In this document: piece after piece, positions 29,717 to 36,868 of the stretch | Position numbering within the stretch: the first letter of the stretch is position 1 | Layout: every line of letters starts with the position of its first letter | Assembly: GCF_003441615.1 (NCBI RefSeq) | Contig: NZ_CP031842.1 | Location: forward strand, 2,674,001 to 2,738,000 | Reading direction: 5' to 3' | Source of the DNA: Dechloromonas sp. HYN0024 | Lineage (GTDB): Bacteria; Pseudomonadota; Gammaproteobacteria; Burkholderiales; Rhodocyclaceae | DNA: 64,000 bases | The notes under the pieces: model-generated | Databases searched by the model: none | The model's input: only the letters and a program-made list of their open reading frames with translations | Told to the model about the DNA's origin: nothing | Translations under genes and position numbers: made by a program

Positions 29717-31689
29717 TGCGCGACCAATTCAATGAACTGGAACGGGCACGCTCCGCCCTCTGGAGCCTCGATGCTGGCTGCGACCGTGATACATGGGTTC
29801 GCATTGGCATGGGTGCGAAAGCTGCCGGCCTGGATTTTGACGACTTCCACAACTGGAGCGCCGGAGCCGGGAACTACAAGAACGAGAGCGAATGCCGCTC
29901 TGTATGGAACAGCATCAAGGATGGCGGAGTTACTGCCGCCTCGCTGTTTCGACTTGCTTTCGCTGAAGGCTGGACGGATGGCGCAGAAGCAAGGCCAGAA
30001 CGCACACAATCGGGCCAGAACGAGCGCAAACCGCAACAGCCGAGCAAGCCCCTGCCGCACAACCCTGAAACGCTGTGGAGCGCTTCCAATCCAGCTAACG
30101 CCAGCCATGAATACATCACCCGCAAAAAGGGCCTGCCGGATGGCCTTCGCGAATATAGCGGCTCTCTGAGCATCGCCGGCCAAGCCTGCGACGGTGCGCT
30201 AGTGCTACCGTGCTTCACTCTCTCGGGAGAACTGGCAAGTCTGCAATTCGTGACCGGGGACGGCAAGCCCTTCTTGCCCGGCGTAAAACTGCCTGCCGAT
30301 GGTTGCCTGATTGTTGGCGGCCCGATTGCTGATAAGCCGGTATATCTGGTGGAAGGCATCGGCCAAGCCTGGAGCGCGCATCAAGCGACAAGCTGCCCGG
30401 CTGTGGTGTGCTTTGGATGGGGGCGGGTTGCAAAGGTTGCAGAAGCGCTGCGAGCTAAATATCCAAGCGCACGACTGGTTGTCGTTCCTGACACCGGCAA
30501 GGAGCAGCAAGCCGAGGTGATAGCCAGGAATGTGCGTGGTGCATGGGTTGAAATGCCAGACGGCAGCCCGCGAAACTATGACCTGAACGACCATCACCAA
30601 GCACATGGATTGAGCGCAGTTGCGGAGATATTGAAACAGGCTAAGGAGCCATCGCAGCGCTTCCGACTGCTGACGCCTGCGGAGCTTGCTGCCCTGCCGC
30701 CTATCGCGTGGCGCATTCGTGGTGTGCTGCCAAAAACAGGGATTGCCGCACTGTTTGGCCCTTCTGGTTCCGGTAAGTCATTCCTAGCCCTCGACATGCT
30801 TGCAGCGATGGCAAGAGGTGCCGCATGGTTTGGATGCAAGGCAATGCCCTGTCCAGTGCTCTACGCCGCCTTAGAAGGTGAAGCAGGCATATCTCAACGC
30901 ATCCGAGCGCACCAGATGAAGCACGGGCCCCTGCCTGCTGGCTTCCGCTTCCTGCTGCAAGGGTTTGATATTCGCAAAGCAACCGACCGCGCCGACTTGG
31001 TTAGCGCTGCCCGCGCTGCCTCATATTCGGATGGCGTGCTGACTATCGACACCCTCAACCGTGCCGCCCCCGGAGCAGATGAAAACGATAGCGCAGCAAT
31101 GGGCGAAATCATCGCCGGGGCAAAGTTGCTCCAAGCCGAACTTGGCGGGCTGGTCCTTCTAGTACATCACACCGGCAAGGATGCCACCAAGGGCCTGCGA
31201 GGGCATTCCAGCCTGCACGCTGCGCTTGATGCAGCCATCGTCGTAATGCGCGAAGGTGACCGCCGCGAATGGGCTACAGCCAAAGCAAAGGATGGTGACG
31301 ATGCGCAAGGGCATCCGTTCCGCCTGGAGGTTGTAGAAATCGACACCGACGATGACGGCGAGCCGATTACTAGCTGCGTGGTCACAGCCGAGGAGCACAC
31401 CAGCGAGGTGATGCGCCGTGCCCTGCCGCCGAAGTCTGGTAACCAGCGAATCATCTGGGATGCACTGGGGGCGATGTTCCGCGATGCTGGCTCATTCACG
31501 CCAGAAGGTGCGCCAAAGGAATTGCCTGTTGGCCGGCCATGCCTTCGATTGGATGACGCCATTGCAGGCACCCGCACGCGTCTTGTGTGCGACAGCAAGC
31601 GCCAGACAGAACGGACTAGCGCAGCAATCACGGGATTGATTAACCGTGGCCTGCTTGAGCTTCGGGAGGGCTGGCTGTGGTGCGCATAA
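29713..31689 (+). CDS. Primase-helicase fusion (PriCT_2 / Toprim / RecA-like ATPase)
   Basis: The protein has 658 aa. Order: PriCT-2-type domain (about residues 5-80, WVRIGMGAKAAGLDFDDFHN), a linker, a Toprim-type domain (about 205-300; YLVEGIGQAWSAHQ has the catalytic Glu), then a RepA/RecA-fold ATPase with Walker A GPSGSGKS near 349 and Walker B VLTIDTLN near 442. The second Toprim Asp motif reads PDTGK rather than the common DxD, so primase activity is less sure. Predicted to start replication of the excised element. The start overlaps the previous stop (ATGA). Confidence 0.85.
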   Translation: MMRDQFNELERARSALWSLDAGCDRDTWVRIGMGAKAAGLDFDDFHNWSAGAGNYKNESECRSVWNSIKDGGVTAASLFRLAFAEGWTDGAEARPERTQSGQNERKPQQPSKPLPHNPETLWSASNPANASHEYITRKKGLPDGLREYSGSLSIAGQACDGALVLPCFTLSGELASLQFVTGDGKPFLPGVKLPADGCLIVGGPIADKPVYLVEGIGQAWSAHQATSCPAVVCFGWGRVAKVAEALRAKYPSARLVVVPDTGKEQQAEVIARNVRGAWVEMPDGSPRNYDLNDHHQAHGLSAVAEILKQAKEPSQRFRLLTPAELAALPPIAWRIRGVLPKTGIAALFGPSGSGKSFLALDMLAAMARGAAWFGCKAMPCPVLYAALEGEAGISQRIRAHQMKHGPLPAGFRFLLQGFDIRKATDRADLVSAARAASYSDGVLTIDTLNRAAPGADENDSAAMGEIIAGAKLLQAELGGLVLLVHHTGKDATKGLRGHSSLHAALDAAIVVMREGDRREWATAKAKDGDDAQGHPFRLEVVEIDTDDDGEPITSCVVTAEEHTSEVMRRALPPKSGNQRIIWDALGAMFRDAGSFTPEGAPKELPVGRPCLRLDDAIAGTRTRLVCDSKRQTERTSAAITGLINRGLLELREGWLWCA

Positions 31690-31714
31690 CCCCATTTCTC
31701 TACCGCCTTCCCAT

Positions 31715-31830
31715 TCCTGCATTTCTTCCCGTTTCGTTCCCGCCCTCTTATAGGGGGCGCGGGAATCGCGGGAAAGTCCGGCAGTCCCGTTTCGGGAGTT
31801 TTCGGGAATCGCGGGAAAACGGGAAAGACA
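31715..31830. repeat. Iteron-like GGGAA repeat array before ssb
   Basis: A 16-bp sequence CGGGAATCGCGGGAAA occurs exactly twice (31760-31775 and 31803-31818), with further copies of GGGAA nearby and inverted TTCCCG copies on the left side (31720-31740). The same motif cluster (GAATCGCGGGAAA, CGGGA, CGGGAAA) is at 28954-28985. It lies in the 169-bp non-coding gap between the primase-helicase and ssb. Replication-initiator binding sites are the natural suspicion; nothing proves it. Confidence 0.6.
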
Positions 31831-31858
31831 TCGTATCTCTGGAACGAAAGGAACAAGC

Positions 31859-32287
31859 ATGAGCGCCATTCAGGCAATGATTACTGGCACCCTGACAAAG
31901 GATGCCGAGGCGAAGGTAAGCGGGAGCGGCAAGGAATACACAGCTCTGGTCATTCGCACCGCAGGAGAGCCGGCGCAGTTTGTTCGTGCTGCCGTCTGGG
32001 GCGATGACGCTGCCGAGGTGTTGTCACTAGCCAAGGGGGACGCTGTATCGGCCATTGGCACGCTAACGGTTGGCGTATGGGAGTCCAACGGCAAAGCATC
32101 GCCTTCGCTCTCGATGATGGCGCACCGTGCCATTTCCCCAGCCCTCAAGAAGTCGCGCAAGCCTGCGCAGCACCGGAGCCACGCCAAGCCATCGCAAGCC
32201 AGCTTCAAGGCAGCAACCGAAGCGCAATCAACCCGCACCGTTCCGAATGGTTGCGGCTTGGCTGATGACCTTCCGTGGAACGAATAA
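31859..32287 (+). CDS. Single-stranded DNA-binding protein, island-encoded
   Basis: The protein has 142 aa. An N-terminal OB-fold (MSAIQAMITGTLTKDAEAKV, VRAAVWGDDAAEVLSLAKGD, LTVGVWESNGKASPSLSM) is followed by a flexible Lys/Ser/Thr linker and the acidic tip DDLPWNE. That tip is comparable to the DDDIPF partner-binding tail of SSB but ends in PWNE. GGAACGAAAGGAACAAGC precedes the ATG. It follows the primase-helicase, consistent with a replication module. Confidence 0.82.
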   Translation: MSAIQAMITGTLTKDAEAKVSGSGKEYTALVIRTAGEPAQFVRAAVWGDDAAEVLSLAKGDAVSAIGTLTVGVWESNGKASPSLSMMAHRAISPALKKSRKPAQHRSHAKPSQASFKAATEAQSTRTVPNGCGLADDLPWNE

Positions 32288-32300
32288 GGAGAACAACGTA

Positions 32301-32996
32301 ATGGCGAGAAAAGCGAAAGCAGTAGAACCCGTGAAGAAGGACAGAGGCTGCCTGACCATTGATAAGAGGTACCTGGAAAAAAATGACGTCGAGCGCATCA
32401 AGGGAATGAGCGATGCTGAAATTGCAGCTTTCAATGATGAGTTATCGGCAAGGGCATTGGGCAAACCAGAGGTAAGGGCGGCGAGAACTATTCAGCGATT
32501 TGAAGGCGACAACCTAGACATCAATGCCTGTGCCGATGAGTTGAGGCTACAGGTTGCAGCCGTGAATGCTGGAAATATGCAGAGGCCGGAAGCAATGCTA
32601 GTTGCCCAGGCTCATACACTGGATGCTCTCTTCTCATCACTGGCGCTGCGCTCTCAAGCCAACACGGCGGCCGGTTATCTGGATGCCGCAGATAGGTATA
32701 TGCGTCTGGCACTCAAGGCGCAGTCACAGTGCCGAACTACGGTAGAAGCACTGGCCGAAATCAAGAACCCGCGTCCAATTGCCTTCGTAAAGCAAGCCAA
32801 CATTTCCAACGGGCCCCAGCAAGTAAATAACGGCACACCTGCTCCCTCACACGCAGGGGAAATTATTAATCAATCAAACGAACTATCAGGGGAATCGCAT
32901 GAGCTATTGCCGGACACCAGAGCATCGCAGGCTGCGTGCCGAATTAATCAGGAAGTGGAAGCCGTGGGAGAAATCCACCGGGCCGCGAACCGATGA
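32301..32996 (+). CDS. Conserved island protein of unknown function (231 aa)
   Basis: The protein has 231 aa: a basic N-terminus (ARKAKAVEPVKKDRGCLTI), then LDINACADELRLQVAAVNAG and MRLALKAQSQCRTTVEALAE, then IAFVKQANISNGPQQVNNGT. This layout recurs in hypothetical proteins of proteobacterial islands, from memory, without known function. AAGGAG lies 9 bases before the ATG. Its 3' end overlaps the next gene by 98 bases in another frame. Confidence 0.7.
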   Translation: MARKAKAVEPVKKDRGCLTIDKRYLEKNDVERIKGMSDAEIAAFNDELSARALGKPEVRAARTIQRFEGDNLDINACADELRLQVAAVNAGNMQRPEAMLVAQAHTLDALFSSLALRSQANTAAGYLDAADRYMRLALKAQSQCRTTVEALAEIKNPRPIAFVKQANISNGPQQVNNGTPAPSHAGEIINQSNELSGESHELLPDTRASQAACRINQEVEAVGEIHRAANR

Positions 32997-33099
32997 GGGG
33001 AAAGCCAGCAGCGCAGCGAATAGCTGGAAGCATGGAAACCGCTCAAGGGCTGCGCTGGATGAATTGGAATGGATTCGGGAGTTTTTGAGTAGCGAATAG
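32899..33099 (+). CDS. Small basic island protein (66 aa), overlaps previous gene
   Basis: The protein has 66 aa: MSYCRTPEHRRLRAELIRKW, then PWEKSTGPRTDEGKASSAAN and SWKHGNRSRAALDELEWIRE. The STGPRTxEGKAxxxxNxxKHG pattern is one I know from small phage/island hypothetical proteins; function unknown. AGGGGAA precedes the ATG. It starts 98 bases before the stop of the preceding gene in a different frame. It is the last gene before the IS256 insertion. Confidence 0.65.
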   Translation: MSYCRTPEHRRLRAELIRKWKPWEKSTGPRTDEGKASSAANSWKHGNRSRAALDELEWIREFLSSE

Positions 33100-33152
33100 A
33101 TTGGCTTTCTGACGGCCAATGGAAGCCGGTAGATTGCAATAGCATTGCGCTA

Positions 33153-34481
33153 GAGCGTGTAAGAATTTTTGTGTAAACGGTCACCCGGCAGGAAACTGCC
33201 ACATTGCCAGGAGCGATGATGACCGTAGGAAAGAAAGCAGTACCCAAAGAGTTGCTGGATAGCCTGTTGGCTGATTACCGGAAGCCGGAAGACCTGATTG
33301 GTGAGAATGGGTTGCTCAAGCAACTCACCAAGCTGCTGGTTGAGAAGGCGCTGGAAGTTGAGATGGCTGATCATCTCGGCCACGGCAAGAATGAGCCGGT
33401 GGAGAACACCGCCGGCAATACCCGTAATGGCAAGAGTAAGAAGACGCTGAAAGGGGAGTTCGGGGCATTGCCGATAGAGGTTCCCCGCGACCGCCAAGGC
33501 ACTTTCGAGCCGCAGCTAATCCCAAAGCACCAGACCCGCTGGACAGGCTTTGACGACAAGATTCTGTCGCTATACGCCCGTGGCATGACGGTCCGTGAAA
33601 TCCAGTCGCATCTGGAAGAGATGTACGGCACGGAGGTGTCGCCCACCCTGATTTCGTCAGTCACCGATGCGGTCATTGAAGAGGCTAAGGCCTGGCAATC
33701 ACGACCACTGGATGCGCTGTACCCGATCGTCTATCTGGACTGCATTCACGTCAAAGTCAGGGATGGCAGTGTGCGCGTCAAAGCCGTGTATCTGGCCATC
33801 GGACTCAACATGGCGGGCGAGAAGGAAGTTCTCGGTCTGTGGATCGCCCAGACGGAAGGCGCCAAGTTCTGGCTGCAGGTGGTCACCGAACTCAAGAATC
33901 GTGGCGTCCAGGATATCTTCATTGCCTGCGTCGATGGGTTGAAGGGCTTTCCGGAAGCCATCGAGGCCGTCTATCCCCATGCAGCCGTTCAACTGTGCAT
34001 CGTCCATATGGTCCGGCACAGCCTGAACTACGTTTCCTGGAAGATGCGTAAAGATGTTGCTGCTGACCTCAAACGGATATACAGCTGTGCCACCGCCGAC
34101 GAAGCAGAACAGATGCTCGGAGAGTTTGAGGGCAAATGGGACGATGCCTACCTGCCCATCAGCCAGTCCTGGCGCCGGAACTGGCCGCGCATAACGCCGT
34201 TCTTTGACTACCCGCCGGAGATCCGGAAAGTCATCTACACGACCAATGCGATTGAATCAGTGAACATGAGCCTGCGGAAAATCACCAAGAACCGGGGCTC
34301 CTTTCCGAGCGATGAGGCGCTGATGAAACTCTTCTATCTGGCACTCCGCAACATCAGCCAGAAATGGACCATGCCCATTCGCGATTGGAAAGCAGCACTG
34401 ACCCGATTTACTATCCAGTTCGAAGACCGGATGAATAACGTTTAACTCAAACCCCGTTTACACAAAATTCCGGACACGCCC
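33153..34481 (+). mobile_element. IS256-family insertion sequence
   Basis: 1329 bp. Terminal inverted repeats are 33153-33180 and 34454-34481, identical at 23 of 28 positions and sharing GTGTAAACGG at the inner end. It is flanked by 8-bp direct repeats TTGCGCTA (33145-33152 and 34482-34489), the duplication size of IS256 elements. It contains one intact transposase. It landed 10 bases before the toxin gene and separates it from the upstream island genes. Confidence 0.93.
33219..34445 (+). CDS. IS256-family transposase (Transposase_mut)
   Basis: The protein has 408 aa. Typical parts are the N-terminal LIGENGLLKQLTKLLVEKAL, TRNGKSKKTLKGEFGALPIE, and the DDE residues: Asp in IVYLDCIHVKVRD, Asp in FIACVDGLKGFPEAI, Glu in TTNAIESVNMSLRK. 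The start at 33219 was chosen because AGGAG is five bases upstream; the adjacent ATG at 33216 is only two bases away. Full length, no stop or frameshift. Confidence 0.94.
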   Translation: MTVGKKAVPKELLDSLLADYRKPEDLIGENGLLKQLTKLLVEKALEVEMADHLGHGKNEPVENTAGNTRNGKSKKTLKGEFGALPIEVPRDRQGTFEPQLIPKHQTRWTGFDDKILSLYARGMTVREIQSHLEEMYGTEVSPTLISSVTDAVIEEAKAWQSRPLDALYPIVYLDCIHVKVRDGSVRVKAVYLAIGLNMAGEKEVLGLWIAQTEGAKFWLQVVTELKNRGVQDIFIACVDGLKGFPEAIEAVYPHAAVQLCIVHMVRHSLNYVSWKMRKDVAADLKRIYSCATADEAEQMLGEFEGKWDDAYLPISQSWRRNWPRITPFFDYPPEIRKVIYTTNAIESVNMSLRKITKNRGSFPSDEALMKLFYLALRNISQKWTMPIRDWKAALTRFTIQFEDRMNNV

Positions 34482-34498
34482 TTGCGCTAAAATAACGC

Positions 34499-34939
34499 AT
34501 GACCCTTAAATATCAACCAAGAACAAGAGCCGTTCTAATGTGCCGTTTTGATGGCTTTAACGAGCCTGAAATGGTCAAAACGAGACCTGTGGTTATTCTT
34601 GCCAAGCATAAACACAACAGCAAATTAGTAACGGTGGTTCCTCTTTCAACCACCGCTCCTGAAAAAGTGTGTGTTCATCACCACTTGTTAAGCTCGAATC
34701 CAAAGCCTGGCGAAGACAAGAGCAAACAAGTCTGGGCTAAGTGCGACATGATTTATACGTTATCGACTGACCGACTTGAACTGTTCAGCATTCGCACCAG
34801 GCAGGGTCGGCAAATAGCAAATGCGTGTATTGGCGAGGCCGATTTTGAGTCAATTCGAGATGCAGTACGCGCCGCATTGTCGTTGCATCAACCCCAGTCA
34901 GCCACTGTAAACAATGGAGCTTTGGCACAAAAACTTTGA
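34499..34939 (+). CDS. PemK/MazF-like toxin, no protein antitoxin seen
   Basis: The protein has 146 aa. MVKTRPVVILAKHKHNSKLV, TVVPLSTTAPEKVCVHHHLL and QVWAKCDMIYTLSTDRLELF match the beta-barrel PemK/MazF endoribonuclease pattern (RPVVI, VVPLST, the W-A-x-x-D strand). Such toxins cut RNA in the cytoplasm and normally pair with a small upstream antitoxin. None is found: the upstream region is now occupied by the IS256 element, and downstream lies a candidate small RNA. There is no clear ribosome-binding site. Confidence 0.7.
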   Translation: MTLKYQPRTRAVLMCRFDGFNEPEMVKTRPVVILAKHKHNSKLVTVVPLSTTAPEKVCVHHHLLSSNPKPGEDKSKQVWAKCDMIYTLSTDRLELFSIRTRQGRQIANACIGEADFESIRDAVRAALSLHQPQSATVNNGALAQKL

Positions 34940-34964
34940 TTTTTACCCCTTGGTAATCCATAAT
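34936..34964 (+). promoter_or_regulatory. Promoter of the candidate small RNA
   Basis: TTGATT (34936-34941), a 17-base spacer and CATAAT (34959-34964) match the sigma-70 hexamers at 4 of 6 and 5 of 6 positions. The -35 overlaps the toxin stop codon. The predicted start is about 34971. Confidence 0.65.
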
Positions 34965-34970
34965 AAGGGC

Positions 34971-35094
34971 GTACCCGAAAGGGACTTTTGAGACTCCAAG
35001 CGTCCGCAAGGGCAGCGAAGAGCCAGGACTGCATCGGCGATGACAAGCCCGCAACTCCTGTGAATAAGGGCGCCTAGTGCGCCCTTTGTCTTTT
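34971..35094 (+). ncRNA. Candidate structured small RNA of about 124 nt
   Basis: A non-coding stretch with its own promoter and a strong terminator. By eye: hairpin 1 has arms GTACCC / GGGAC closed by a GAAA tetraloop (34972-34985). Hairpin 2 has arms GCGTCC / GGGCAGC closed by GCAA (about 35000-35016). A long-range stem pairs AGGA (near 35024) with TCCT (near 35056) enclosing CATC-GGC-GATG. The terminator stem AAGGGCGC / GCGCCCTT (35066-35086) is followed by TTTGTCTTTT. I cannot assign it to a known RNA family. It lies between the toxin and attR of the island. Confidence 0.6.
35066..35094 (+). terminator. Rho-independent terminator of the small RNA
   Basis: Perfect 8-bp stem, 35066-35073 with 35079-35086, around a CTAGT loop, followed by a T-rich tail TTTGTCTTTT. 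It also ends any read-through from the toxin gene. Confidence 0.85.
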
Positions 35095-35249
35095 CTGGCT
35101 CATGGAAATAGCGATGGCCGCCACAACCCCTCAGCCTACCCAACACGCAAAGCCGCTGCCCCCGACTGTCATCAGAACATCAGCGCCAATTCGTGCGGAA
35201 ATTGAGTACCTATCACGCCAAGGAGTCAGACTGACAGCCGCCGCCAAAA

Positions 35250-35267
35250 CCTACACACAGCCTACAC
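35250..35267 (+). promoter_or_regulatory. Pair of 11-bp-phased integrase arm-type sites, right end
   Basis: CCTACAC (35250-35256) and GCCTACAC (35260-35267), same orientation and same 11-base phase as the left pair at 24663-24681, about 57 bases inside attR. Together with the left pair they look like arm-binding sites of the island integrase. Confidence 0.6.
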
Positions 35268-35280
35268 GACAGCGTAAACG

Positions 35281-35310
35281 ACAAAGCCCGGTCACGAGAA
35301 CCGGGCTAAG
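35281..35310 (-). terminator. Terminator of tRNA-Met, island-side copy
   Basis: Arms AGCCCGGT / ACCGGGCT around a CACGAGA loop. On the minus strand it is followed by TTGTCGTTTACGC. The 23 bases 35272-35294 match 24437-24460 at the host side except for one missing C, so the island carries its own version of the tRNA downstream region as well as the tRNA 3' half. Confidence 0.65.
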
Positions 35311-35323
35311 TCTTTGATATTAC

Positions 35324-35370
35324 TGGTGGTGATGGGCAGAATCGAACTGCCGACCTATGGGTTATGAATC
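35324..35370 (-). repeat. attR: 47-bp direct repeat inside tRNA-Met
   Basis: The 3' 47 bases of the intact tRNA gene, anticodon loop to CCA, identical to 24486-24532. After integration this half was supplied by the island, which restored a complete tRNA. Confidence 0.93.
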
Positions 35371-35400
35371 CATCGCTCTAACCGACTGAGCTACATCACC
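35324..35400 (-). tRNA. tRNA-Met (CAT), elongator type
   Basis: 77 nt. Cloverleaf: acceptor GGTGATG/CATCACC with encoded ACCA, D stem GCTC/GAGC, anticodon loop TTCATAA (anticodon CAT), T stem GGCAG/CTGCC with loop TTCGATT. The anticodon stem ATGGA/CCCAT ends in an A-C mismatch next to the loop. The G1-C72 pair argues against an initiator tRNA. A tRNA-Ile2 with the same encoded anticodon is less likely but not excluded. Confidence 0.95.
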
Positions 35401-35416
35401 ACGCTTGAGGGCGCGG

Positions 35417-35446
35417 ATTATAGTTTGCCGGAGCTTGGCGGGTCAA
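35417..35446 (-). promoter_or_regulatory. tRNA-Met promoter
   Basis: On the minus strand TTGACC (35441-35446), an 18-base spacer and a perfect TATAAT (35417-35422), 16 bases before the tRNA 5' end. It is the reverse of the miaB promoter region; a TATAAT on the plus strand at 35464-35469 may serve miaB, without a clear -35. Confidence 0.8.
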
Positions 35447-35530
35447 CCGAATTTCGGGTCGGTTATAATGGCGAACTTTTGTGCTGCGCGAATACCTAAG
35501 CGGCACCCACCGATTTGCGAAGTGTTTCCC

Positions 35531-36868
35531 ATGCCTAAAAAATTGTTCATCCGCACTTTCGGGTGCCAGATGAATGAGTACGACTCGGACAAGATGGCCG
35601 ACGTGCTCAATGCCTCGGAAGCGATTGTCAGAACTGACAACGTTGAAGAAGCGGACATCATACTGTTCAACACCTGCTCGGTGCGCGAGAAGGCGCAAGA
35701 GAAGGTTTTCCACGATCTGGGCCGGGTTCGTCACCTGAAAAAACTCAATCCCGATCTGGTGATCGGTGTGGGTGGCTGCGTCGCCAGCCAGGAGGGTGAT
35801 GCGATTGTCGCCCGCGCCCCTTACGTCGATATCGTCTTCGGCCCGCAAACCCTGCACCGTTTGCCCCAACTGATGGCCGAGCGCAAAGCCAAGGGCAAGG
35901 CGGCAGTTGATATTTCCTTCCCGGAAATCGAGAAATTTGACTCGATGCCGCCAGCCGAAGTGAAGGGCGCCTCGGCCTTTGTCTCGATCATGGAAGGCTG
36001 CTCGAAGTTCTGCACCTTCTGTATCGTGCCCTACACCCGTGGAGGTGAAGTGTCGCGGCCTTTTGACGACGTATTGACCGAAGTGGCCGGGCTGGCTGCC
36101 AATGGTGTCGGCGAAGTCACCCTGCTCGGCCAGAATGTAAACGCCTATCGCGGCGACATGGCGGAGACCGACGAGAAGGCCGATCTCGCCATGTTGATCG
36201 AATACATTGCCGAAGTGCCGGGTATCGAGCGCATCCGCTATACCACCTCGCACCCGCGCGAGATGACGCAGCGCCTGTTCGACACCTATGCCAATGTGCC
36301 GAAGCTGGTATCGCACCTGCACCTGCCCGTGCAGGCCGGCTCCGACCGTGTCCTGGCGGCCATGAAGCGCGGCTACACGACGCTCGAATACAAGTCGATC
36401 ATCCGCAAGCTGCGCGCCGCACGGCCCGACATTTCGCTGTCTTCGGACTTCATCGTCGGCTTTCCCGGCGAAACGGACGAGGATTTCGAGAAGACCATGA
36501 AGCTGATCGACGAGGTCGGCTTCGATAGCTCCTTCTCCTTTGTGTATAGCCCGCGCCCCGGCACGCCGGCGCTGGAACTCGACGATTCGACCCCGGCGGA
36601 AGTCAAGTCGGCCCGCCTGCTCCGCCTGCAAAAGCGCATCGACGAACAGGCCCAGGTGATCAGCCAGGCGATGATCGGCAGCATCCAGCGCGTACTGGTC
36701 GAAGGCACCTCGAAAAAGGATGTGCACGAGTTGGCCGGACGCACCGACAACAACCGCATCGTCAACTTCGCCGGCAACCCGCGTCTGATCAACACCTTTG
36801 TCGATGTCCGCATCACCTCGTCCCTGTCGCACAGCCTGAGAGGCGAAATTGTCATCCGCGAAGACTGA
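35531..36868 (+). CDS. miaB: tRNA-2-methylthio-N6-dimethylallyladenosine synthase
   Basis: Radical-SAM methylthiotransferase acting on A37 of tRNAs that read UNN codons. The protein has 445 aa. Order: UPF0004 domain with Cys in [26 protein letters not shown] and GGCVASQEG; radical-SAM motif [15 protein letters not shown] (CxxxCxxC, near residue 157); C-terminal TRAM domain ([20 protein letters not shown]). The start at 35531 aligns with [20 protein letters not shown]; the upstream open frame is not conserved. Confidence 0.97.
   Translation: MPKKLFIRTFGCQMNEYDSDKMADVLNASEAIVRTDNVEEADIILFNTCSVREKAQEKVFHDLGRVRHLKKLNPDLVIGVGGCVASQEGDAIVARAPYVDIVFGPQTLHRLPQLMAERKAKGKAAVDISFPEIEKFDSMPPAEVKGASAFVSIMEGCSKFCTFCIVPYTRGGEVSRPFDDVLTEVAGLAANGVGEVTLLGQNVNAYRGDMAETDEKADLAMLIEYIAEVPGIERIRYTTSHPREMTQRLFDTYANVPKLVSHLHLPVQAGSDRVLAAMKRGYTTLEYKSIIRKLRAARPDISLSSDFIVGFPGETDEDFEKTMKLIDEVGFDSSFSFVYSPRPGTPALELDDSTPAEVKSARLLRLQKRIDEQAQVISQAMIGSIQRVLVEGTSKKDVHELAGRTDNNRIVNFAGNPRLINTFVDVRITSSLSHSLRGEIVIRED

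Larger units (their letters stand above)
24486..35370. mobile_element. Integrated genomic island / satellite-like element in tRNA-Met
   Basis: About 10.8 kb bounded by 47-bp direct repeats. Contents in order: tyrosine integrase (frameshifted), two small genes, a 344-codon gene split by an IS3-family element, a DNA-binding protein, a small gene, primase-helicase, SSB, two overlapping small genes, an IS256-family element, a PemK/MazF-like toxin and a candidate small RNA. There are no capsid, tail, conjugation or resistance genes. Most genes read rightward with start/stop overlaps. The int, regulator and primase set is like phage satellites, but the class is inferred. Confidence 0.9.

Noticed and set aside
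34971-35094. Self-cleaving ribozyme in the small RNA region
   Set aside because: A GATGA...GAAA impression suggested hammerhead-like cores, but the conserved CTGANGA/GAAA arrangement and three-stem geometry are not present.
35102-35317. 71-codon open frame at the right end of the island
   Set aside because: Its second half runs through the phased GCCTACA sites and the tRNA terminator, there is no good ribosome-binding site, and no family is recognised; coding is not supported.
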